A stretch of 36,864 bases of DNA from Candidatus Bathycorpusculum soli (lineage in GTDB: Archaea; Thermoproteota; Bathyarchaeia; Bathyarchaeales; Bathycorpusculaceae), in the NCBI GenBank assembly GCA_031277345.1, contig JAITMO010000041.1, positions 1-36,864 on the forward strand, given 5' to 3'. Positions within the stretch are counted from its first letter, which is position 1; each line of letters starts with the position of its first letter. The translations under genes and the position numbers were made by a program. The notes under the pieces are model-generated. The model was not told the origin of the DNA. It saw only the letters and a program-made list of their open reading frames with translations, and searched no databases. Positions 1 through 8,300 of the stretch are shown piece after piece.

Positions 1-139
1 TGGGTTTGTTTGTTTTTCGTGTTTTATTTCATCTGCCTGTTTGTTGTTTGTTGTTATTGTTATGTTGTGTTATTTTTATAAAGTTATGTGTGTATATGAC
101 GCATATAAGGTTGGATGCAGGTTAGATAAGAGTGTGGTT

Positions 140-458
140 ATGCAAGGTAAACTGGTGGTTTTTCGTGTTTACAAGAATAGTAAGTGGGGCAGGGACTAGT
201 TCGACTTTTATTAACAGGTTTGTTCAGACATTTTACGGTCAGAATACTGCTAGTCATAAGGGTGGGTATAGGTATCATGGGCATGGTTTGATGGAGGATA
301 TTGCTCATATAAAGTTCATATGCGGGGTCATAATTATAAGAGGGTCTGATTTGGAGAGGACGTTAACTTTTTTAAAGAAGTACAATGCTAAGATCTATAC
401 CAGAGACATTACGTTAACGCCTGAAGATGAAAAAACCTTAACCAAAGAAGACACATAA
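140..458 (+). pseudogene. Small archaeal protein gene broken by one frameshift
   Basis: An ATG at 140 opens a frame reading MQGKLVVFRVYKNSK and stops at TAG 197-199. The protein clearly continues one frame over, as GAGTSSTFINRFVQTFYGQ, and ends at TAA 456-458. Removing the T at about 185 joins the two parts into one product of about 105 residues. The C-terminal half (GVIIIRG, then FLKKYNAKIY, then LTPEDEKTL) looks like a small basic archaeal protein I have met among uncharacterised sequences but cannot name. A TATA-like stretch lies near 70-84. The stop falls directly before the integrase remnant, so this gene probably belonged to, or was joined to, the same integrated element. A sequencing error at 185 would restore an intact gene. 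Confidence 0.45.
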
Positions 459-938
459 TTTTGTCCCAAAGCCGGTGTCACAGAAAAAACTATAAGAAAA
501 ATTGTTCACACATTAGCAGTCAATGCACAAATTGCAAAAAAAATACCAAACAGTTGGATGTATAGTGTAAGAACACATAGTCTAAGAAAATTCTTCCGAA
601 GCCAACTAAGCACAGCAAAAATTGATCCTGAAATAGTTGAATACATGATGGAACATACAATAAACACATACACAGACATACAAAGCTTAGGCATAAAAAC
701 CCTAAGAAACAGCTACGCAGCAGCTGGACTATCAGTCAGACCAAAAACACAAGTAAACCGCATTGAACAACTTAGAGAAATCATAAGAGCATGGGGAGAA
801 AACCCTGAAGAACTATTATCAAAAGACGCTTTAAGAAGAGGCAACATCACTGAAACACAAGAACAATATAAAAATCATCAATTGTCGATACTTGCAGATC
901 AACTTAAGCAGATTATAAGAAAAGAATTAGCAAAATAA
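459..938 (+). pseudogene. Tyrosine recombinase (integrase) C-terminal remnant
   Basis: The frame is open directly after the TAA at 456-458 and runs to 938. It reads as the C-terminal catalytic half of an archaeal tyrosine integrase: an HxxR box (HSLRKFF, shortly after the ATG at 558), then EYMMEHTINTYTDIQ and TLRNSYAAAGLSVRP, which carry the second His and candidate nucleophile tyrosines. The N-terminal core-binding domain and the first catalytic Arg are absent. About 160 residues remain, against 300-400 in intact enzymes, so activity is unlikely. There is no start codon before 558. The gene points at the 3' end of the minus-strand tRNA-Arg 35 bases away, which is the usual arrangement for an element integrated into a tRNA 3' end. 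I infer a decayed insertion at this tRNA. Confidence 0.75.
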
Positions 939-972
939 GTCAAACTATGGTACTTTTTCACGCATATGAAAA

Positions 973-1047
973 CGGGTCGTGAGGGATTTGAACCCTCGAC
1001 TTCCAGCTTAGAAGGCTGGCGCTCTATCCGTGCTGAGCTAACAACCC
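973..1047 (-). tRNA. tRNA-Arg (anticodon UCU)
   Basis: On the minus strand the 75 bases fold as a tRNA. The acceptor stem GGGTTGT pairs with ACGACCC (one T-G pair) and is followed by discriminator G. The D arm begins GCTCAGC. The anticodon stem CCAGC/GCTGG closes a loop CTTCTAA whose anticodon is TCT. The T arm is GAGGGTTCAAATCCCTC. CCA is not encoded and no intron is visible. The tRNA reads AGA codons, which are common in this A-rich genome. The integrase remnant next to its 3' end suggests that it served as an attachment site. Confidence 0.95.
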
Positions 1048-1233
1048 ATTGTTGATGATAGATATAGTATTTCACGTTTTAAGCCTTACTGTAATTTACT
1101 GTAAAGTGACGTGGAGTTGTTTATTGTCTAAGAGCACTGTGTAATATTCCAGTTTTTATTGACATTTTTTTGGGTGGTGTTTTTGTGTTTTTTATAGATA
1201 TGTTATTATTTTTCATTTTAGGGTTTATTTTCA

Positions 1234-2262
1234 ATGTCGCGTGTTAAGGCTATTTCATTGTTTTCGGGTGGGTTGGATAGTATTCTTGCTACTCAACTTA
1301 TTGTTAATCAGGGTGTAGAGGTTATTGCGTTTAATGTGAAAACTCCGTTTGGTATTCCCAGAAAAACTGGGGAAAGTGAGGCGGAGGCTGCAATCAAGTA
1401 TTTGAAGGTGCCTTTAGAAGTTGTTTCGGCTGATAAAGAGTATATTCGTATGCTTAGAAAGCCAAAGTTTGGGTATGGTAAAAATATTAATCCGTGTATT
1501 GATTGTAAAATTTTTATTTTAAAACAAGCAGTCAAATACGCTAAAAAGGTTGGTGCGGATTTTTTGTTTACAGGTGAGGTATTAGGGGAGCGTCCTATGT
1601 CTCAGCATGGTCCAGCGCTTAGAACTATTGAAAACGCTGCAGGATTAAAGGGTAAACTATTGCGACCACTTTCAGCAAAACTTTTACCGGAAACTGTGGC
1701 AGAAAAGAAAGGTCTTGTTGACCGAAACAAATTGTTGGCTATTTCGGGGCGTTCTCGTAAACCTCAATTTCAATTAGCCAAAGAATTAGGCATCGCAGAG
1801 TACCCCTCACCTGCAGGGGGGTGTCTTTTAACTTGTGAAGAATACTCAAAAAAGTTATCAGACCTATTTGAACACAAAAAAAACATAACAAGCTCTGATG
1901 TGGCATTACTACGATCTGGTAGACATTTCAGAGTAGAGAAAAACAAGATTATAGTAGGACGAAATGAAACAGAAAACAAAACACTAAAAACACTTAAAGA
2001 TAAAAATGAATACCATTTTGAACTACCAAATATTGTAGGACCAATAACTATTCTACAGGGCGCTAAAACTAAAAAGGCAATTCAAACCGCAGCGCAATTA
2101 ACAGCTTGTTACTCAGATGCTAAAACAAAAACAGTTAAAGTAAACTATGGCAAAACCACATTAGACAAAACAATAACCGTTACAATACTTAGCAGATCAG
2201 AAGCCGACAAACTCCGAGTTAAAGAAAAAGCAAACAATTCACTCAATATCAATAAAAAATAA
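1234..2262 (+). CDS. PP-loop ATPase, tRNA thiolation-type (MnmA/ThiI-like)
   Basis: The protein has 342 residues. It opens with a hydrophobic strand and the PP-loop SGGLDS (residues 11-16), which binds ATP for adenylating a substrate, as in tRNA-thiolating and tRNA-modifying enzymes. Cysteines occur in NPCIDC (C88, C91) and PAGGCLLT (C197), placed as expected for sulfur transfer or metal binding. The C-terminal part has HFRVEKNKIIVGRNETEN, a pattern found in the COG0482-like archaeal and anaerobic-bacterial relatives usually named tRNA 2-thiouridylase-like. The ATG at 1234 follows AGGG about ten bases upstream and a TATA-like TTTTTTATAG near 1188-1197. The coding strand drifts from G+T-rich at the start to A+C-rich at the end. 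The class is confident; the exact tRNA target is unknown. Confidence 0.8.
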   Translation: MSRVKAISLFSGGLDSILATQLIVNQGVEVIAFNVKTPFGIPRKTGESEAEAAIKYLKVPLEVVSADKEYIRMLRKPKFGYGKNINPCIDCKIFILKQAVKYAKKVGADFLFTGEVLGERPMSQHGPALRTIENAAGLKGKLLRPLSAKLLPETVAEKKGLVDRNKLLAISGRSRKPQFQLAKELGIAEYPSPAGGCLLTCEEYSKKLSDLFEHKKNITSSDVALLRSGRHFRVEKNKIIVGRNETENKTLKTLKDKNEYHFELPNIVGPITILQGAKTKKAIQTAAQLTACYSDAKTKTVKVNYGKTTLDKTITVTILSRSEADKLRVKEKANNSLNINKK

Positions 2263-2496
2263 GATCTACCCTCAGAGCAAGACAGCTTTGTTCTAAAAAA
2301 TTTGGGAGTCTGGTTTACCCTTATTTTACGAACCAAAACACTTTTACTATAGACAGCCTCCGAAAAATTCTCAAATATGGTTTGAAATGCAATTATACAC
2401 CACTTTAAGAACGAGATGGTGTTTCCAGAGGCGCCTATAAATTAACACTTGCCCCATCAAAGGATAACAGATAGCAAACTAAAAATAGTTAAAGGG

Positions 2497-4284
2497 TTAG
2501 ATTATTTTTTCTAGGTCTTTTATAAAGTTTTCAAAAACTTTTAAGCCGCCATTCCAAAAGTCGGGTGTTTTTGGGTTTAATTGCAGGGTTTGTCCAATTT
2601 CTAATGGTGATAGGCTACTACCTGCAGAGAGGGCTTGTTTGAATTTTGGCACAAATAACTTACCTTCTGTTAAGTATCGTTCGTATAACGAATATACAAA
2701 CATTTGAGCGTAGACGTATGGGTAATTGTAGAAGCGGTAATTTGCCATATAATAGTGGGGTTTCATGGTCCATTCGGCTTCCATTTCGGGAAACCATATA
2801 ACTGTATCACCAAAAATACGATCTCGGGCGGTAGTCCAGTGGTTACAAATGGTTGTGTAATCCAAAAACTTGTCCTGTTCAATTGAATTGTAGAGGGCTT
2901 GTTCAAACCATACTCTTGCAGTAACTTGGAAAGTCGTCATACCTGCTTCATCTAAAATCAAACATAATACTGCTCTACGTTCAACATCTGATTTTGCCTC
3001 AGCTAAAAGCAAATCTGCTAAGAGTAACTCGCCAAAAATAGATGCTGTCTCAGCCACAATAGAGGGTACATTAACGTTTAAAGGCGTTTGACTACGCGAC
3101 ATATACCAATCATGCGTTGCATGACCCAATTCATGTGCCAAAGTAAAAACGTCACTTAAAGTGCCATTAAAACTTTGCAGAATATAAGCAGACTTTCCAT
3201 TATAATAATTAGCACAAAAAGCACCATTTCGTTTTCCAAAACGCGGTGCAGCATCAATACGACGTTTAGCAAACATTTCCCTAACCGCCACAGCATAATC
3301 AAAATCAAACCGACTGTAAGCACGAACAATCAAATCTCTAGCCTGATCAAAAGTGAATTTAAGCTCCGACACACCCTGCAGAGGCGCAATTATATCATGA
3401 TTCCCTAAAGAAGTCAAACCCAAAAACTTGGCTTTAAGTTTGAGATACCGACGATAAGTCTTAACACCCCTCTCAATACTAACAAGCAAATTATCAATAA
3501 TCGACTGCTCAGTATCATTGTTAATTAAGCTAGACTCCATAGGAGACAGGTATTTTCGATGTTTAGAAACCGCTACCCAGTCATTACAAATATTTCGAAG
3601 CGCAGACGAAAAAATCTCACCATCCTCACCCAACAAACCGTAAATGGAGCGATTAGCAGATTCACGAGTAGCCCTATCAAAATGACTCAATAAACCATTT
3701 GCTTCCCCATAGCTGAGACGTTTTTTCTCACCTAAAACTGAAACCTCAAAAGTACGAGTATTTAACCACTTACTCTGCAACTCCTCCCAAGCATTAACTC
3801 CAAACTGATCTTTCTCAATAATCAACTGCTCCTCAACCTCAGACAACTGATGCTCAACACGCCTATAGACTCGCTCCAAAAAATGACGATAATTAACCAA
3901 AACAGGATCACAAATAAACTCAGGCTTACACTTTAATAAAGCACCTAACTCTAAACGATAAAAAGCAAGCCTCTTACCAAACCTAACCCCCAACTTGTCA
4001 ATTTTATCATTTAACACCTGAGCCTCAAGCGAAGTCATATCAGCAGCAAACACCAAACTCGAATAAAGACCAACATCACCAAACTGTCGACTAAACTTCT
4101 CAACTGCCTCCAAACAATTAAGCAACTCTACAGGAGTTAAATCAGAAATTTTACCACGATACCTCGCCTCAAAATCATCCACCAAAGAAGTAGCCTCGAC
4201 TATAGCCTGACTAATTTTAGAATCATTTACACCACAAAAAAGATCAGACAAATTCCAAACAACCGGATAACACTCACTCAACAT
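2497..4284 (-). CDS. pepF: Oligoendopeptidase F-like M3B metallopeptidase
   Basis: This is a cytoplasmic zinc peptidase that degrades short peptides. The M3 motif HELGH is at residues 384-388 from the chosen start, and the third zinc ligand is E412 in SIVAETASIFGE. The N-terminal region, beginning near VVWNLSDLF, is the helical M3B domain. The length of 595 residues fits PepF (about 600). The reading frame extends 25 codons further to 4359, but that extension is Cys/Val-rich translation of intergenic-looking DNA. The ATG at 4284 has GAGG eight bases upstream and directly precedes the conserved WNLSDLF start, so I place the start there. The gene is divergent from rpoH. On the plus strand its 5' part is strongly A+C-rich and its 3' part G+T-rich. 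Confidence 0.9.
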   Translation of the reverse strand: MLSECYPVVWNLSDLFCGVNDSKISQAIVEATSLVDDFEARYRGKISDLTPVELLNCLEAVEKFSRQFGDVGLYSSLVFAADMTSLEAQVLNDKIDKLGVRFGKRLAFYRLELGALLKCKPEFICDPVLVNYRHFLERVYRRVEHQLSEVEEQLIIEKDQFGVNAWEELQSKWLNTRTFEVSVLGEKKRLSYGEANGLLSHFDRATRESANRSIYGLLGEDGEIFSSALRNICNDWVAVSKHRKYLSPMESSLINNDTEQSIIDNLLVSIERGVKTYRRYLKLKAKFLGLTSLGNHDIIAPLQGVSELKFTFDQARDLIVRAYSRFDFDYAVAVREMFAKRRIDAAPRFGKRNGAFCANYYNGKSAYILQSFNGTLSDVFTLAHELGHATHDWYMSRSQTPLNVNVPSIVAETASIFGELLLADLLLAEAKSDVERRAVLCLILDEAGMTTFQVTARVWFEQALYNSIEQDKFLDYTTICNHWTTARDRIFGDTVIWFPEMEAEWTMKPHYYMANYRFYNYPYVYAQMFVYSLYERYLTEGKLFVPKFKQALSAGSSLSPLEIGQTLQLNPKTPDFWNGGLKVFENFIKDLEKII

Positions 4285-4432
4285 TAAACGCCTCACACAG
4301 TAACATACCAAACATACGCTTAAACATTTTTTCTCTCCGCATCCCTTAACCATTACCATTAATTAAACCATAAAGTTTAAGGGCAGAAGCTTTGTTTAAG
4401 ATTCAAGTATTCTAACTTTGAGGGTTCACAGT

Positions 4433-4984
4433 TTGAGCACTAACGTCTTAACAATTGAAGAACGAAAAGCAGAAGTTCTCATTCGACTAAGAAAATATAA
4501 ACAAATAGAAAAACAGCCTTACGAAGGCGCATACGCATACATAGTAGATATACCACAAGACAAAGAACGTGCCATCGTATGGTGTATTCTAGGCGAAGCC
4601 ACCGTCGGCATAGCCGCCATGAACACACTCTACAAAATCATGAAAGAAAAAGAACTTGAACGCGCCATCGTCATAACAGAAGGACGATACACACACGCAG
4701 TCAAACTAGGCGCAAAGAAAAAGAACGTAGAACTCTTACCAAAATCTTTTCCAGTATTCAACATATTCGAGCACGGACTAGTCCCATTTCACGAAATACT
4801 AAACGAAAAAGAAAAAACCCAACTACTCACACAATACAAAGTACAACCATACCAAATGCCACAAATAAAATCAGGCGATCCAGCAGTTAAAGTAATCGGT
4901 GCAAAACCAGGTGACGTACTCAAAATCACAAGAAAAAGCACAACCGCCGGCGAACACACAACATACAGATACGTAGTAGAATAA
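4433..4984 (+). CDS. rpoH: RNA polymerase subunit H (Rpb5) with N-terminal extension
   Basis: The last ~75 residues ([11 protein letters not shown], then the [18 protein letters not shown] and TTYRYVVE segments) are the conserved assembly domain of archaeal RpoH, equal to the C-terminal domain of eukaryotic RPB5. Archaeal RpoH is normally only ~80 residues. This one has ~108 more in front, with [20 protein letters not shown] and AIVITEG, which follow the layout of the N-terminal jaw domain of eukaryotic RPB5 (VGIK, a helix, then RAIIVVQQG). I start it at TTG 4433 because GAGGG lies eight bases upstream; TTG 4418 is the longer alternative. The gene stands alone. In many archaea rpoH precedes rpoB, and neither rpoB nor rpoA is here. 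Identity is firm; homology of the N-terminal domain is inferred from memory of RPB5. Confidence 0.92.
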   Translation: MSTNVLTIEERKAEVLIRLRKYKQIEKQPYEGAYAYIVDIPQDKERAIVWCILGEATVGIAAMNTLYKIMKEKELERAIVITEGRYTHAVKLGAKKKNVELLPKSFPVFNIFEHGLVPFHEILNEKEKTQLLTQYKVQPYQMPQIKSGDPAVKVIGAKPGDVLKITRKSTTAGEHTTYRYVVE

Positions 4985-5028
4985 ACAAATAAACTCTGTC
5001 TATTCACAAATTCTTTTCTTCACTCTAT

Positions 5029-5250
5029 TTAAGACTCTTTTGCTTCAACAGACAATTCATCTAAAATCACTAATGCTTCTCCAAGAGACATATTAAGCCT
5101 ATGAGCAAGCTCTTGAGGAGTTACATCAGGTGTCTCTAAAAGCACACACCCCTTTGTATAAGCCTTATGAGAAACAAACATTACTGAAGAATGGGCAGTC
5201 TCCACAACCAACTGCCAAAGACTCTCTTTACTATAACTATCCAAATCCAA
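5029..5250 (-). CDS. Small HTH-like protein of unknown function
   Basis: About 73 residues from TTG 5250. The C-terminal part (VTPQELAHRLNMSLGEALVI) has the spacing of a helix-turn-helix, with a final Glu-rich tail. The frame continues upstream to an ATG at 5334, but that part is a Cys/Val/Ile-rich translation of an AC-repeat-like intergenic stretch, so I prefer the TTG, which has AGG about ten bases upstream. It lies downstream of, and on the same strand as, the giant helicase-nuclease gene (146-base gap), and converges on rpoH. A regulatory role is possible, but I do not recognise the family. Confidence 0.45.
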   Translation of the reverse strand: MDLDSYSKESLWQLVVETAHSSVMFVSHKAYTKGCVLLETPDVTPQELAHRLNMSLGEALVILDELSVEAKES

Positions 5251-5367
5251 AGAGCAACAACCTATTATAAAACAAACAAACAAACATATACACATTACCA
5301 CACCCACCACAAAATACACAACATCAATCAACAAAAAAAGAAAACATAGAAAAGATAGTACAAATAG

Positions 5368-5396
5368 TCCATTTAAAAAATAAGAAAAAGAAAAAA
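5368..5396 (-). terminator. T-rich tract after the helicase-nuclease gene
   Basis: Directly after the stop codon the minus strand carries several runs of five or six T, typical of archaeal intrinsic termination. No clear hairpin precedes it. Confidence 0.4.
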
Positions 5397-8300
5397 TTAA
5401 GCCAAAGTTACAAGGCCATCTTTGAGAGATAGTTTTCGGTCGCGCACCAGTCGATTTAAGATATCGTTAAAGCATTCTTTAACCGCATCTACAGAATATC
5501 TTAAACCAAAAATTTTAGCCGTTTCAGTTAACAAAGATATATCACTTATACCTGAAGTATACTTAACAATAAGCATCAGGGCAGCCTCTACTTCTTCAGG
5601 AGGAATATACTCTAATTTACGTTTAGTCTCAGGGATACCCTTGACTGGTTTACGAATTTGCACCTCTTTCAAAGGAAGAGCCCATAAAAAGCCACCTTTA
5701 ATAGTAACTTTTTGCGCCTTAAGCAAAACATTAAGAGACTCCTGAACAGCATGAGTAATTTTTGGCGTTACAGCATGTAAGCCCCAACCATCTGCAAGAC
5801 GTTCAACCGCGTAATCAAAATGAATAGGCCCTTCCCGTTCCACCAAGGATCCAAGGAAACGAGTTTGAATATCTCTATTACTAGGATAATGAAACTCGTT
5901 ACTCTGCCTTGAAATGTAAGTATTTTTGTTGTTGAACGCTTTAAGATAGGGATTAAACGCTATCCGAAGAGGAAAAACCTTGTATGAGACCCCAATTTTT
6001 TCTAAGGACATAAACGAGACTTTATGCATCTCAGTCTCCACAACACCCGCCTCTTCCTCCTCGCCTAAATCAACAGATGGCTTAAGAGATTCTTCATCTA
6101 ACTGCACTTTTTGGGCTTGCTCAAGAGCCTCCTTTAATCGTTTAACTTCAGAATCACGACGTGCAACCCAAGAAGGTGCCCAAACACGATGAACACGCCA
6201 ACCTAAACCTCTAAGAACTTGCTCACGAAGACGATCACGATCACGCGCACTATTGCTTGAACAATAAGTTGGCCCATCACATTCAACACCTAAAAGATAA
6301 CAGCCAGGAGTAACAGGGTCAACAACACCTATATCAATTTTGTAGCCACTACAACCCACTTGAGGTATAACCTTATAACCCAACTTTTGAATCTCAAAAG
6401 CAATATCTTCATCAAGAGAAGACTCAAAAGTTCCAGACGAGTTAAGTGCAACACTAAAAAGCTCTGGCCCTTTCTCAGCGTACTCAAGATAATTCCGCAA
6501 AGTCTGAACACCTAAAGCTTTCACATCAGAGCTAATATCAGCAGACTTTATTGACGAAACAATAACCACCTTTTCACGCGCACGAGTTACAGCAACATTC
6601 AAACGACGCTCGCCACCAGGCTTATTTATAGGTCCAAAATTCATAGTCATCTGACCAGTATGATCATAACCATAACCAACACTAAAGAAAATAACATCAC
6701 GTTCATCACCTTGAACATTCTCAAGATTCTTAACAAAGAAGCCTTCAAGACGGTCTTCCTTAAAGAATTTGTCAAACTCTGGATTTTCTTGCAAACGTCG
6801 ATAAATAGCCTCCTCAATAGCCTCCATCTGAGGTACACTAAAAGTAACTATACCAAGAGTCTTCTTAGGATAATTAGTAAAATGCTCAAACACCAAAGTT
6901 GCAACTTCTTCAGCTTCAACTTGATTATCTCTATTACCACCTCTATCATAAAGACCATTTTGAACATAAACCATCTTTACACCCAAACTATCATGCTTAG
7001 CCTTAGCCGCTGGAAAAGTAATAAGATTACCATCATAGAACTGATTATTAGAGAAAGCAATCAAATCCTCATGCTTACTACGATAATGCCACCTTAACGT
7101 TTTCACAGGCAAACCAATACCTAAACACTCATCAAGTATGCTATCAAAAACTTCAAAGTCTTCATCATTTATTTGACTCCAATCAATATTATCAACGATA
7201 GACTTTTGGAAGAAACTCGTAGGAGGCAACTGTTTATTGTCACCTGCAACAACAAGAGTTTTACCACGATAAATGGAACAAATTGCATCCTCAGGCACAA
7301 TTTGAGAAGCCTCATCAAACAAGACAATGTCAAAATGAGACGCTTCAGGCGCAAGAAATTGACTCACGCTAATAGGACTCATAAGCATACAAGGCTTTAA
7401 TTTAACCAGCAACGTAGGAATTCTCTGCAATAAAGTGCGTATAGGCATTAAATTACGCTTCTTAGCAGCCTCTTTCATAAGAATAGATGTTTCAGAATCC
7501 CCTGCCTGAACCAAAATATTCTGAGGCTTTCGACTATTCGCAGATTCAATAACCATACTAGAAGCTAAACGAATCAACTTCTTATCAAGAGCCTTAAAGT
7601 CATCGATTAACTGCTCATGATTCTCGCGCCGAAAACGACCTAAACGAGAATCCTCTGTATAGAGATTATTTATCCACTCCTGATAAGCACCCCTACGAAA
7701 AGAATCAATCAATTGACTATCCGACGTTTTCTGCTCAACAAGTCGCTCAAAGAAACCACCTAACCCACGAAGCGCAAACCGGTTCCGAAGATCTTTAAAA
7801 TCAATCCAAATCTGCAACTCATCAACCCGCTCACGCAAAATCTTCAACCGCTCATAAACAACAGAGAGAGGCAAATCACGAAGAGCCTGATTCTGATACC
7901 TAAGCTCCTTCTCAAAGCGCGACTCAAAAATAGCAATAGACTGAAGAGCAGTCTCATAACACCTAATCAACTTTACATCTGAAGGCGTATTAGAAACACC
8001 GGTAGCAGCAAGAAGAGCAAAAGCATCAGGAACAACAACATCACCAAAAACTCCCTGCACTTTTTTAACCCACTCAAGCACATAAATAATCTCAGTCCAA
8101 TTCGTTTCAAGCTCACAGAAACGAGAGCCAAACTTTATTTGAAGCTGAGACTTCTCACCAGTTACAGCAGCCTCCTTTCTACGTACAGCCTCAACATTTA
8201 CAAGATCCTCAAGAAGATGTTTATAGGTTTTAGGCACAACCAAAGCAGTAGAAAGAGTCTCTTTTGTCAAAATACTCAAAGGCGCAAACTGCTTCTCAAC

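Noticed and set aside
2263-2496. Possible coding remnant between the PP-loop gene and pepF (a frame reading SLRKILKYGLKCNYTPL, a stop, then ERDGVSRGAYKLTLA)
   Set aside because: Only about 40 codons with an internal stop and no family I can recognise; chance translation is as likely.
5251-5334. Hydrophobic N-terminal extension of the small HTH-like protein (possible signal or membrane segment)
   Set aside because: It is the translation of an AC-repeat-like intergenic stretch, and the TTG at 5250 has its own AGG; a membrane anchor is not supported.
6660-7097. Plus-strand open frame of 145 codons inside the helicase-nuclease gene, and others at 8139-8444 and 9927-10157
   Set aside because: Antisense shadows of a strongly conserved gene; low-complexity Asn/Thr/Ile content without motifs.
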